Assembly: GCF_010233585.1 (NCBI RefSeq)
Contig: NZ_CP045997.1
Coordinates: 940,522 to 1,004,521 of the forward strand
Reading direction: 5' to 3'
Length of the DNA stretch: 64,000 bases
Source: Spirosoma endbachense
GTDB taxonomy: Bacteria > Bacteroidota > Bacteroidia > Cytophagales > Spirosomataceae
A program made the translations under genes and the position numbers. This document shows, piece after piece, positions 44,670 through 52,744 of the stretch (positions are counted from its first letter, which is position 1; each line of letters opens with the position of its first letter). The notes below the pieces were generated by a model, which was given only the letters and a program-made list of their open reading frames with translations, did not search any database and was not told the origin of the DNA.

Positions 44670-44846
44670 ATGGAGAATTCTGTTTTTTCGTTAGTCCTGC
44701 CTCGCATTCATTCGCGCTTACTGGCCGATGTCATTAGTACCCAACCAACAGGAAGCCCTACTGTAGACTATCTGCTCATTGTCGGCGTCTTCGCCGTCGC
44801 TATCCTGCTGATTGTGCGCCGGGTTCGTAAGCGAAAGCAGCCGTAA
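44670..44846 (+). CDS. Small single-span membrane protein (58 residues)
   Basis: The frame from the ATG at 44670 codes for MENSVFSLVLPRIHSRLLAD and continues to a single hydrophobic span (YLLIVGVFAVAILLIV) and a strongly basic tail (RRVRKRKQP), a positive-inside pattern. It stops 25 bases before the ATG of the next membrane protein gene, so the two probably form an operon. Function unknown. Confidence 0.6.
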   Translation: MENSVFSLVLPRIHSRLLADVISTQPTGSPTVDYLLIVGVFAVAILLIVRRVRKRKQP

Positions 44847-44871
44847 ACACCACGAACTTATTCTGAAAACG

Positions 44872-45177
44872 ATGTGGATCGATCTTCTAAAAACGTGGCT
44901 CATCGAACTTCCCATTCTGTTGTTGTTTTTGCACAAATACGACCGGCCTGTTCCTATTTTATTGCTCGGGGCCTTAATTAGCGCATCGACCTGGCCTTTT
45001 TTGGTCTATTATAGGACTCAGATTGGCGGTAATATCGTCTTGCTCGAACTAGTTGTAGCTTTCGTTGAAAGCTTTTGGGTACGTTTTCTCTGGAATACAT
45101 CCTGGCCATTAAGCCTACTTATTGGCTTCACGTGCAATGCCATAAGCTTTGGTTTGGGTTGGCTCGGATGGGTGTAA
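44872..45177 (+). CDS. Small polytopic membrane protein (101 residues)
   Basis: With the ATG at 44872 (MWIDLLKTWLIELPILLLFL) this protein has three or four hydrophobic segments and few charged residues, including E12, H21, K22, E58 and E65, some within or next to spans. I do not recognise the family. It follows a 58-residue single-span protein and is closed by a terminator, which supports a two-gene operon of small membrane proteins. Confidence 0.65.
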   Translation: MWIDLLKTWLIELPILLLFLHKYDRPVPILLLGALISASTWPFLVYYRTQIGGNIVLLELVVAFVESFWVRFLWNTSWPLSLLIGFTCNAISFGLGWLGWV

Positions 45178-45195
45178 AGTCAGCTATTGACTACA

Positions 45196-45234
45196 AAAAA
45201 CGGGCTGTCTCGAAGATCGGAACAGTCCGTTTTT
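45196..45234. terminator. Bidirectional terminator
   Basis: AAAAACGGGCTGT (45196-45208) pairs with ACAGTCCGTTTTT (45222-45234) with one wobble. It sits between the small membrane operon and the convergent SDR gene, with A and T runs on both sides. Confidence 0.85.
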
Positions 45235-45243
45235 AAAAAGCGA

Positions 45244-46095
45244 TTACGCGTCAAAGCCCGTAGAAACCGTAAGCTCTTTCCAGCGCTCCAGTTCTTCCTG
45301 AATCGCACTTATTTTCGCATTGGCCATATCATACGCGTCCTGGCCAAGGAATAAATGCACGGGTGGATTCAGTTCGGTAGTGATCTGAATCATGGCCAGT
45401 GCCGCCTTCTCCGGATCACCCTGCTGATTTCCATTCAGAACATGCTGATGGTGGTGCTGCGACTCCCGGACTTCCTTATACGCGTCAATCTGGTTTTGAG
45501 AAACACCCATCGATCCGGCAGTAAGGAAGCTCGTTCTAAAATAGCCAGGTTCAACAATCGTGACATGAATCCCGAAAGCTTTTGCCTCGGTTGCTAACGA
45601 CTCCGAAAATCCTTCTACGGCAAACTTCGTGGCGCAGTAGATTCCCCATCCGGGAAAGGAACCGAAAAAACCACCAATTGACGAGATATTAAGGATATGG
45701 CCGGAGTTTTGTTGTCTCAGATAAGGCATTGCCTGCCGGACCACATTCAGGGAGCCAAATACATTAACCTCGAAGTTATCGCGGGCTTCCCGATCCGTCA
45801 GTTCTTCAACACTGCCCGATAAACCATATCCGGCATTGTTAACGACCACATCCAGCCCGCCAAGCGTACGGATTGTGGTGTCGATCGCCTGCCGGACGCT
45901 ATTTTCATCGGTAAGATTCACCGCTAAAGGCAGGAAAGAGGCCGTCGTGTTGCCAACGGCATCGGCAAGCTCCTTCTGATTCCGGGACGTAGCCGCTACG
46001 GCGTATCCCTGCTGCAATAATTTTTGTACCAATACGAGTCCCAGCCCTTTGGAGGCACCGGTCACAAACCATACTTTTTTTGTTGCTGTATCCAT
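45244..46095 (-). CDS. Short-chain dehydrogenase/reductase
   Basis: This classical SDR of 283 residues has VWFVTGASKGLGLVLVQKLL for the cofactor, NNAGYGLSG, and the active site ISSIGGFFGSFPGWGIYCATK. It is similar in type to the SDR at 28933-29775 (same EGFSESLATEAKAFG-type region), so both may act on related carbonyl compounds. It stands alone, with a TACTTTTG box about 90 bases upstream. Confidence 0.92.
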   Translation of the reverse strand: MDTATKKVWFVTGASKGLGLVLVQKLLQQGYAVAATSRNQKELADAVGNTTASFLPLAVNLTDENSVRQAIDTTIRTLGGLDVVVNNAGYGLSGSVEELTDREARDNFEVNVFGSLNVVRQAMPYLRQQNSGHILNISSIGGFFGSFPGWGIYCATKFAVEGFSESLATEAKAFGIHVTIVEPGYFRTSFLTAGSMGVSQNQIDAYKEVRESQHHHQHVLNGNQQGDPEKAALAMIQITTELNPPVHLFLGQDAYDMANAKISAIQEELERWKELTVSTGFDA

Positions 46096-46431
46096 GATTG
46101 ATTTTGTTCAGAGACAAGACCTGGCAGTTGTGTTTCCTGTGCTGAACTGTCTTTTGCAGTTGCGCACAATCTGCTGCTTGTGTACCACAAAAGTAGAACC
46201 GGGCAACAGACCAGGGCTTACCTGAATCAAACGGATACTTGCGCAAATCAAACAATTCTTAGCGCGGCAGAAAATAGGTGTTTGTGTTTAAAAATGCATG
46301 GAATAGCCCGCATCTGCCATATGATGCATAATGACATACTGAGGTGCTACTATAAAGTGGCCAGGCTAACCGGTATTTTGCCTGTCGTATTACAAAATAC
46401 AAGTATATAGATGGGGGCCTGATAAAGAAGG
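46096..46431. other. Intergenic region with one candidate -7 box
   Basis: These 336 bases between an SDR gene and an MFS gene, both leftward, contain no convincing gene. The only feature I can support is TACTTTTG on the minus strand at 46188-46195, a TAnnTTTG match likely serving the SDR gene. Confidence 0.5.
46188..46195 (-). promoter_or_regulatory. Candidate -7 box of the SDR gene
   Basis: TACTTTTG on the minus strand matches TAnnTTTG. It would start transcription about 85 bases before the SDR ATG. Confidence 0.4.
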
Positions 46432-47658
46432 CTAACTAGCCGTTTCCCGCTCACGATTCAGTCCACGTCTGGCCAAAACGGCACTGATAAGAATGAGAAC
46501 GGAGCTCAATACGAACGGTGCACCAGGGAAATAAATGGGAGCAGTGGTTGCGGTGAAGAAGGAAAACAGGTTTGTCATAATGAACGGACCAACAATAGAT
46601 GTCGTGCTGGTCAGGCTGGTCAACGCGCCCTGTAGTTCACCCTGTTCATTAGCCGGAACCTGATTCGAAATGATACCCTGTATCGACGGCCCGGCAATAC
46701 CGCCCATTGCATACACAGTCATAAAAGCAAACATCATCCAGCTTTGATTCGCAAAAGCGAACAGAGCGAAGCCAATGGCGCTGAACAGCATGCCGACATA
46801 AACCGACCGTTGCTGACCTAATTTGGGAATAATTACCCGGCTTAGGCCACCCTGCACGACAGCAAACGATACGCCAATGGCGGCCAGGGATAAACCCACG
46901 GTTTTTTCATTCCACTTGAATTTTTCCATCGTGTAGAACGTCCAGGTTCCCTGTACGGCAAATCCGGCAATATAAACCAGAACCAGCGAGGCCACTAAAC
47001 CAAGAATGACAGGATATTTTCCCAGACGCGCCAGTGAACTTACCGGATTCGCGCGTCGCCAGTTGAAAGGTCGACGATGTTCGACGGGGAGTGATTCCGG
47101 GAGGATAAAATAACCGTATAGAAAGTTGACCATTGTTAGCCCCGCCGAAACAAAAAACGGCACCCGCGGTCCATACTGTCCCAGAAATCCACCGATGGCA
47201 GGACCTAAAATAAAGCCAACACCAAACGCTGCTCCGACCAATCCAAAGTTCTGTGCCCGTTTCTCGGGAGGGCTAACGTCGGCAATATAGGCGGTTGCGG
47301 TTGTGAAACTGGCTCCCGTAATGCCCGCCAGTATTCGGCCCAGGAATAGCCAGCCAATACTGGGCGCAAAGCCCTGAAGGATATAGTCGAGGCCAAAACC
47401 AAAAAGGGAGAATAAAAGTACGGGCCTGCGTCCGAACCGATCGCTCAAACCACCCAGAATCGGTGAGAAGGCAAACTGCATGAGCGCATAGGAAGATGTC
47501 AATAAACCACCCCAGTGCGCTGCCTGGCTAATATTACCGTGAATCAGTTGCTCAATCAGTTTCGGGAAGACTGGAATAATGATACCTAATCCCGTAACAT
47601 CAATCAGGAGCGTAATGAAAATGAAAATAAGGGCCGGAGCCGTACGTTTGGGGGCCAT
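46432..47658 (-). CDS. MFS efflux transporter, TetA-like
   Basis: With the ATG at 47658 ([20 protein letters not shown]) the protein has 408 residues and about 12 membrane spans. The motif-A loop [20 protein letters not shown] and [25 protein letters not shown] follow the TetA/TCR pattern. The range of substrates cannot be read; many such proteins export drugs or metabolites without giving tetracycline resistance. A longer start at 47703 lies inside the dnaN terminator hairpin and is unlikely. Confidence 0.88.
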   Translation of the reverse strand: MAPKRTAPALIFIFITLLIDVTGLGIIIPVFPKLIEQLIHGNISQAAHWGGLLTSSYALMQFAFSPILGGLSDRFGRRPVLLFSLFGFGLDYILQGFAPSIGWLFLGRILAGITGASFTTATAYIADVSPPEKRAQNFGLVGAAFGVGFILGPAIGGFLGQYGPRVPFFVSAGLTMVNFLYGYFILPESLPVEHRRPFNWRRANPVSSLARLGKYPVILGLVASLVLVYIAGFAVQGTWTFYTMEKFKWNEKTVGLSLAAIGVSFAVVQGGLSRVIIPKLGQQRSVYVGMLFSAIGFALFAFANQSWMMFAFMTVYAMGGIAGPSIQGIISNQVPANEQGELQGALTSLTSTTSIVGPFIMTNLFSFFTATTAPIYFPGAPFVLSSVLILISAVLARRGLNRERETAS

Positions 47659-47668
47659 AAAGAATAAT

Positions 47669-47715
47669 GAATGCCGAACGATGAGTGCTGAACCAGCACT
47701 CATCGTTCGGCATTC
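47669..47715 (-). terminator. Perfect 22-bp hairpin between dnaN and the MFS gene
   Basis: Positions 47669-47690 are the exact reverse complement of 47694-47715, with a three-base loop. The core reads GCCGAACGATGAGTGCTG. It starts four bases past the dnaN stop. There is no T run. Confidence 0.8.
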
Positions 47716-47718
47716 CCA

Positions 47719-48840
47719 TTACGCGTATGTATTCAGCATAACTGGCATTACCAGCATCAGAATGTCTTCGTTTTCTTCTTTATCGGCCGGAATCAGCAGA
47801 CCCGCGCGGTTGGGAGCCGATAGTTCGAGGGAAACCATTTTTGCGCTGAGGTTGCTCAATACTTCCGACATCAGTTTGGCGTTGAAGCCAATCTCCATCG
47901 GTTCGCCATCGTAGTCGCAGAGGAGTTTCTCATTGGCTTCGTTGGAGTAATCCAGATCTTCAGCTGAAATGGTCAGAGAATTTGCTTTGAGCGACAGCCG
48001 AATTTGATGGGTAGTCCGATTGGCGTAGATCATGATCCGTTTCAGCGAGTTGAGCAGATCAGTCCGGCCGATGGTCATTACATTTGGATTGTTGGTCGGA
48101 ATCGCGTTTTCGTAATCGGGGAATCGCTCATCGATCAACCGGCAGATCAGTTGCGTTGGCCCGAACGTAAAAGATGCGTTTGCCTGGCTGAATTCAGCCG
48201 TGACCGGAACGTTGTCGGGTAAGGATGCTTTCAGCAACTGCAACGCTTTCCGTGGGATAATGATCGACGAACTGGCCGATGCACCCAGGTCGGTCCGACG
48301 ATAGCGAATGAGCCGATGCCCATCGGTAGCCACGAAGGTCGCATTATCCGGACTCATTTGCAGATAAACCCCGGTCATCGCTGGGCGAAGATCATCGGTG
48401 CTCGTTGCAAAAACTGTATTATTGATCGCTCCCAGTAAGATGTCAGAAGACATCTCGACAGACATGTTCTTGTTGACGGTCGGCAGTTTGGGGAAATCGA
48501 TCGGGTTTTCGCCGGACAGTTTATAGCGACCGTTGTCGGTCAGGATTTCAGTTCCAAATGTCTCTGTATCAATATTTACCGTTACGGGCTGTTCGGGAAG
48601 GCTACGAAGTGTATCGAGCAGCAATTTAGCCGGAATAGCAATGGCTCCGTTCTCGGATGCATCGACCGGAATTTCCGTTGTCATGGTCGTTTGCAGGTCC
48701 GAAGCGGTTACGGTCAGCGTACCATCGTCAATGCGAAACAGGAAATTTTCCAAGATCGGCACAATCGGGTTAGTTGCCACGACGCCGTTAATATTTTGAA
48801 GGTTTTTTAGCAGTACGGACGAGGAAACGATGAATTTCAT
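47719..48840 (-). CDS. dnaN: DNA polymerase III sliding clamp (beta subunit)
   Basis: DnaN is the ring-shaped processivity clamp of the replicative polymerase. It has 373 residues, the normal length, with three similar domains: MKFIVSSSVLLKNLQNINGV at the start, FVATDGHRLIRYRRTD in the middle, and the C-terminal GLLIPADKEENEDILMLVMPV. It lies apart from dnaA and recF, as is usual in Bacteroidota, so it does not mark the replication origin. Confidence 0.97.
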   Translation of the reverse strand: MKFIVSSSVLLKNLQNINGVVATNPIVPILENFLFRIDDGTLTVTASDLQTTMTTEIPVDASENGAIAIPAKLLLDTLRSLPEQPVTVNIDTETFGTEILTDNGRYKLSGENPIDFPKLPTVNKNMSVEMSSDILLGAINNTVFATSTDDLRPAMTGVYLQMSPDNATFVATDGHRLIRYRRTDLGASASSSIIIPRKALQLLKASLPDNVPVTAEFSQANASFTFGPTQLICRLIDERFPDYENAIPTNNPNVMTIGRTDLLNSLKRIMIYANRTTHQIRLSLKANSLTISAEDLDYSNEANEKLLCDYDGEPMEIGFNAKLMSEVLSNLSAKMVSLELSAPNRAGLLIPADKEENEDILMLVMPVMLNTYA

Positions 48841-48881
48841 GGGCCAATCGTTTAAGGGCAGTTCATAAATAGATGTAAAGA

Positions 48882-48889
48882 CAAAAGTA
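48882..48889 (-). promoter_or_regulatory. Candidate -7 box of dnaN
   Basis: TACTTTTG on the minus strand matches TAnnTTTG, 41 bases upstream of the dnaN ATG. A TTGACA is present further upstream but at the wrong spacing. Confidence 0.45.
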
Positions 48890-49075
48890 GCAAAAAATGT
48901 GGACTGTCGGGCGGCTTTTTGTCAACGGTTATAAAGAACCTTTCGATAGTAAAGGGTTGTTGCAAAGAAAATAGTGAGCAGTCGATAGTATACGATTTTC
49001 CAGAATCATGGCACATTCCTGGTTCTCTGCTTATACGCTTCTGATTGCAAGCTATAGATCAATACAACTGGACGA

Positions 49076-49588
49076 ATGGAAACTGAGATTATTAACCGTG
49101 TTGCTACGAGTGGCCTTGTGTCGCTTGATCTGGAATCGTACTATCATCCTGGCGAACGGGTTGTCTATGATTTAAAAGATAACCTCTATATGGGGTTGAT
49201 TCTTAAGGAGAAAGATTTTCGGGCTTTTCTGAAAGAGCACGACTGGAGTCAGTACGACGGCAAGAATGTAGCCATTACCTGCACCGAAGATGCGATCGTA
49301 CCAACCTGGGCCTATATGCTGCTGACGATCCAACTGCAACCCTTCGCCAATACGATTGTCTTCGGAAATCTCACCGATCTGGAAGAAAAGCTCTATTTCG
49401 ATGCTATTGCACAGATTAATCCTGACGATTATCGAGATGCTCGTGTCGTGGTGAAAGGGTGTTCTAAAGTTCCGGTTCCAACAGCTGCCTATGTCGAATT
49501 GACTCGTGTATTACGTCCTGTTGTGCAGAGCCTTCTTTTTGGTGAACCATGCAGTACCGTACCCCTTTATAAGCGCCCCAAAGTATAA
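49076..49588 (+). CDS. DUF2480-family protein
   Basis: This 170-residue protein matches a conserved uncharacterised family found in Bacteroidota. It reads METEIINRVATSGLVSLDLE at the start and has the conserved HDWSQYDGKNVAITCTEDAI and VKGCSKVPVPTAAYVELT. It has no signal peptide and is likely cytoplasmic. Its function is unknown; gene context here gives no clue. Confidence 0.88.
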   Translation: METEIINRVATSGLVSLDLESYYHPGERVVYDLKDNLYMGLILKEKDFRAFLKEHDWSQYDGKNVAITCTEDAIVPTWAYMLLTIQLQPFANTIVFGNLTDLEEKLYFDAIAQINPDDYRDARVVVKGCSKVPVPTAAYVELTRVLRPVVQSLLFGEPCSTVPLYKRPKV

Positions 49589-49826
49589 GCTGTATATGGA
49601 GTTTATTGCTCGATCTTAGCCTTATGCTTCCCAGGCTAAGGCGTTTTGCCATGATGATACTGCTGCGGCTGCCGCTGCTGTTGGCTCATTTTTACGTGTA
49701 TCCTCTCTGAATCAGAAGGGAAAAAATCATTTTCCGCCACAAATAGCGTCTCACAGCCGCTAGGGCATCACTGAACGTCAAGAGGCCTTTGGCATACCAA
49801 CGGCTGACCTGACTAACTAACTGACC

Positions 49827-50263
49827 TTACTTCTGTAGTGAGTTAGTCATCAAGGTAATGATCGAAAACAAGAACGGCATCTCGCTACAATCTCTGGCCT
49901 TGATGTTGGCGCCCCCGCTTTGTTTCAATGTTTCAACAATACCCACCACTTCCGGTTGTTCTCCAATAAATACTGACAAGAACTGATTCAATAAAAGTCG
50001 GCTGGCGGTCAGTGCCGACCATCGAGTCTGACTTAGCACCCGATGATACTTGTGAAATGCTTCACCTGACTCAAACCGACAATTCGTAGCACGAAACTAA
50101 CGATGCGTTTGCCAGGAGCAAGTACAGCGCTAGCTACTAAGAGTTGAACATGACTAAAACCCGTTAACAGAACAGGTTCGCATAGAATAATCTTACTGAA
50201 AGAAACTCGCTGGGGAGTTGGGGCATATAGAAGTAAGTTTGGTAGCCTAAATCTACATATCAA
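49827..50263 (-). pseudogene. Frameshifted N-terminal fragment of a transposase
   Basis: Reading the minus strand, LAPGKRIVSFVLRIVGLSQV and KHF are followed, after a shift of frame near 50040, by HKYHRVLSQTRWSALTASRL. Together these match the N-terminal region (GKR, LR, GL, YHRVL) of IS701/IS4-like transposases. The DDE catalytic core is absent and the rest of the frame shows no transposase similarity. The stretch from 49589 to 49826 has no gene that I can support. Confidence 0.7.
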
Positions 50264-50299
50264 ATCCCAGCGGGCTTCTTCTAAATGGCTAAAGTCAAG

Positions 50300-51160
50300 C
50301 TAAAATTTACCATTGTTATTTTTCCATTCTGCCTTGGCGGGAATGGTTTCAATCGTATCCCAATGTTCAGCAATCCTGCCGCTTTCTACCCGAAACAGGT
50401 CATAAAATGAAGTTGGTTTTCCTCCGAAAGTACCTTCACTCACTACTAAGACAAAATTACCCTCACCTAATACTTTGTGAATTTTATCATACTTCATCGT
50501 TATGCCCTTCTTAGCCATTGCTTCCAGGGCCGCGCCTAAGCCAGATAGACCATCACCAATTTGCGGATTATGTTGACTATACGAGTCGCCATTGAAATAG
50601 CCGGTTAGCTTCTCCATTCGGCCATTAACCAGAATATCATCAACAAATGATTTGACCAATGCTTTGTTGGTTTCGGTTTTATCGGCATCAGCAGCTTGAG
50701 TGGGGCCATCAAGCATTGTATGGCCGCTAGGGTTAGCTGTGGTAGGCTTTTCCTGTAGGTTGTCCCAATGTTCGACGATCTGACCGTTTTCAAAGCGGAA
50801 TACATCAAAGCCGATCTTAGGGCCAAAGAAGTTATAATCCGTATGAGTAAACACATACTCCCCATCGCCAAACGCTCGAACTGTGTTTACTTTAGCTGAG
50901 CCTTTAGGCAGTTGTTGAAGTAGGGCACCAAAACCAGCCAGCCCATCAGCGGCTCCTAAATTATGTTGGATATACTGGTTGGGATTGATAACGGATACGG
51001 GGCCAGCCTCCCCAGTTTCGATGCTTCTTAGCAAAGCAACAACCTGATCTTTTTTGTTCATGGTTTCTATCTTTTTTTGTGCGCAGCTAACTTGGCTTGT
51101 ACCCAGCCCAATAAACAGGGCCAGCGACAAGGCGGTATGATGTAAATGCATGATTTTCAT
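50300..51160 (-). CDS. Exported protein with two SnoaL-like domains
   Basis: With the ATG at 51160 the protein has 286 residues and an N-terminal export signal (IMHLHHTALSLALFIGLGTS) that may be lipidated at the cysteine of QVSCAQ. Two SnoaL/NTF2-like domains follow in tandem (about residues 35-150 and 160-280). They share the patterns YIQHN/YSQHNP, DGLAGFGALL/DGLSGLGAAL and DVFRFENGQIVEHWD/DLFRVESGRIAEHWD. SnoaL domains bind small hydrophobic or polyketide-like ligands. It is divergently placed beside an AraC gene on the same strand. Confidence 0.88.
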   Translation of the reverse strand: MKIMHLHHTALSLALFIGLGTSQVSCAQKKIETMNKKDQVVALLRSIETGEAGPVSVINPNQYIQHNLGAADGLAGFGALLQQLPKGSAKVNTVRAFGDGEYVFTHTDYNFFGPKIGFDVFRFENGQIVEHWDNLQEKPTTANPSGHTMLDGPTQAADADKTETNKALVKSFVDDILVNGRMEKLTGYFNGDSYSQHNPQIGDGLSGLGAALEAMAKKGITMKYDKIHKVLGEGNFVLVVSEGTFGGKPTSFYDLFRVESGRIAEHWDTIETIPAKAEWKNNNGKF

Positions 51161-51259
51161 CGGTTTGTTAAGATGATTTTGACAATGCAAAGGTCGCTTT
51201 CCAAGCCGCTTGAAGAAAGATAGAAATCCGAGAAAGACTGATCAAAACGCGAAACGAAC

Positions 51260-52129
51260 TTAAACTATAAACGATTTTCGGAACTCGGCAGGTGTTTGGC
51301 CAATCTGCTGGCGGAAAAAGCGGGAAAAATTGCTGGGTTCATCAAAACCCAGCATAAAGCCAATTTCCTTTATTGATTGATTAGTGTGCACTAAGAGCCG
51401 CTTGGCTTCTAACAGGACCCGTTCTTCGATGAGTTGTTTAGGGGTTTTGCCAACCGATTTAGCAATCGCCTGCTGTAAACGTCTTTCAGTAATACCAATT
51501 TGTTGGGCATACTGATTAACGGATCGTAGCCTTATAAACTGTTTTTCCATCAACTCTGTGAAGTGCAAAGTATGATCCAAATCGGGGCCTTTCTTAATTT
51601 CGGTAAAGCCTTGTCGCCGTCGCTCTCGATCCGCCAGTAACAGCAAATTATGAACTAAGTTCTGTAATACCGACGCATGGACTGGATCGTTAGGCTCCGC
51701 TAGCTCATGCTGCATTTGTTGGAAAATGATTGTTAAATCTGTTTGGGCTTCATCCAGTTGAATAGTTGGAATTTCCAGCAGGTCATGAAACAGAATTGTA
51801 TTCCGTAGAAACTGAGCATCTTGCGTATTTCGAGCAAAAAAAGCATCGGTGAATAGGAGCACCCAGCCGTCATAATTACCTGTCTGATCAAAAAAGTGCA
51901 CTCGGTTTTTGTTGATAAAAAGCAGTGTGCTGGGCTTAAGCGTGATCGGAATGAAATCAACCGTATGGACCGGTGTACCTTGAGTAAACCAGAAGATATG
52001 ATAAAAATCAGTTCGGTGAGGTTTAATGATATTAAGCTGATGCTGTTGAAAAATGGCTGAAATAGCTGCTAATTCAATCTCAGCAGACAAACCGGGTTTG
52101 AAGTCATATGTCTTAATCGATTCCGGCAT
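51260..52129 (-). CDS. AraC-family transcriptional regulator
   Basis: This 289-residue regulator has an N-terminal cupin-like domain and the C-terminal double helix-turn-helix (IGITERRLQQAIAKSVGKTP, then SIKEIGFMLGFDEPSNFSRF). It lies directly upstream of the SnoaL-repeat gene on the same strand, with about 100 bases between, and is likely its regulator. Both genes are enclosed by transposase remnants. Confidence 0.92.
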   Translation of the reverse strand: MPESIKTYDFKPGLSAEIELAAISAIFQQHQLNIIKPHRTDFYHIFWFTQGTPVHTVDFIPITLKPSTLLFINKNRVHFFDQTGNYDGWVLLFTDAFFARNTQDAQFLRNTILFHDLLEIPTIQLDEAQTDLTIIFQQMQHELAEPNDPVHASVLQNLVHNLLLLADRERRRQGFTEIKKGPDLDHTLHFTELMEKQFIRLRSVNQYAQQIGITERRLQQAIAKSVGKTPKQLIEERVLLEAKRLLVHTNQSIKEIGFMLGFDEPSNFSRFFRQQIGQTPAEFRKSFIV

Positions 52130-52175
52130 GGATCAATGGATATAGTGTTTGCTGAATTTTACTAGTTATTAGCTG

Positions 52176-52620
52176 ATGTTACGCAGTGATTGTGCCTTTG
52201 TCGCAATCTGGGCAGAATCTACCGTTTTTGCCAGTATGAAAGGACTGACGCTGGAACAAGATTTATATTCGGACTATCTATTGGTCAATCAGCAACAGGC
52301 CACCGCCACCCGATTGGGCGCTCTTTTAGAACAGCAGCTTAGCCATGATCGGCTAACTCGTAGCCTGAGCAGGCCGACTATGGCTCGGCTCAACGCTGGC
52401 AAGTTATCAAGCTTTTGTGTAACAGATAGTTGACCCAGAGGGACTCTTACTGCTGGATGATACCGTCGAAGAAAAACCCAACAGTCAAACCAATGAGTTG
52501 ATCAGTTACCACGTTGACCAAATCAAAGGTCGCTCGGCCAAAGGTATCGATCAACTCGCAAAAAACCGTTTAGTTACTCTACTTGCAAGCAGATCGTCTA
52601 TTTATATAGAAATTAAATTT
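52176..52620 (+). pseudogene. Frameshifted and truncated DDE transposase
   Basis: The first frame gives MKGLTLEQDLYSDYLLVNQQ and LGALLEQQLSHDRLTRSLS, the N-terminus of a transposase family common in Bacteroidota and cyanobacteria. After a frame change and a stop near 52425, another frame gives PEGLLLLDDTVEEKP and DQIKGRSAKGIDQLA, around the first catalytic aspartates. The match ends near 52575, so two thirds of the gene and both ends of the element are gone. Confidence 0.8.
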
Positions 52621-52744
52621 ATGTAAAAGTTACATAAATGCTTGCCAGCCTAAGTCACTTATTTATCTTTGCTAGTCGAATAGTCAGTTTTTATTGACTA
52701 CTGTGCCCGTAACCACATCGACTTTGTAACGATAAAAGCCTGTA

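Noticed and set aside
47659..47703. N-terminal extension of the MFS transporter ([12 protein letters not shown])
   Set aside because: These codons are one arm of the perfect dnaN hairpin; the conserved part of the transporter begins at 47658.
47669..48889. Replication origin near dnaN
   Set aside because: dnaA, recF and DnaA-box clusters are not visible, and dnaN is commonly separate from the origin in Bacteroidota.
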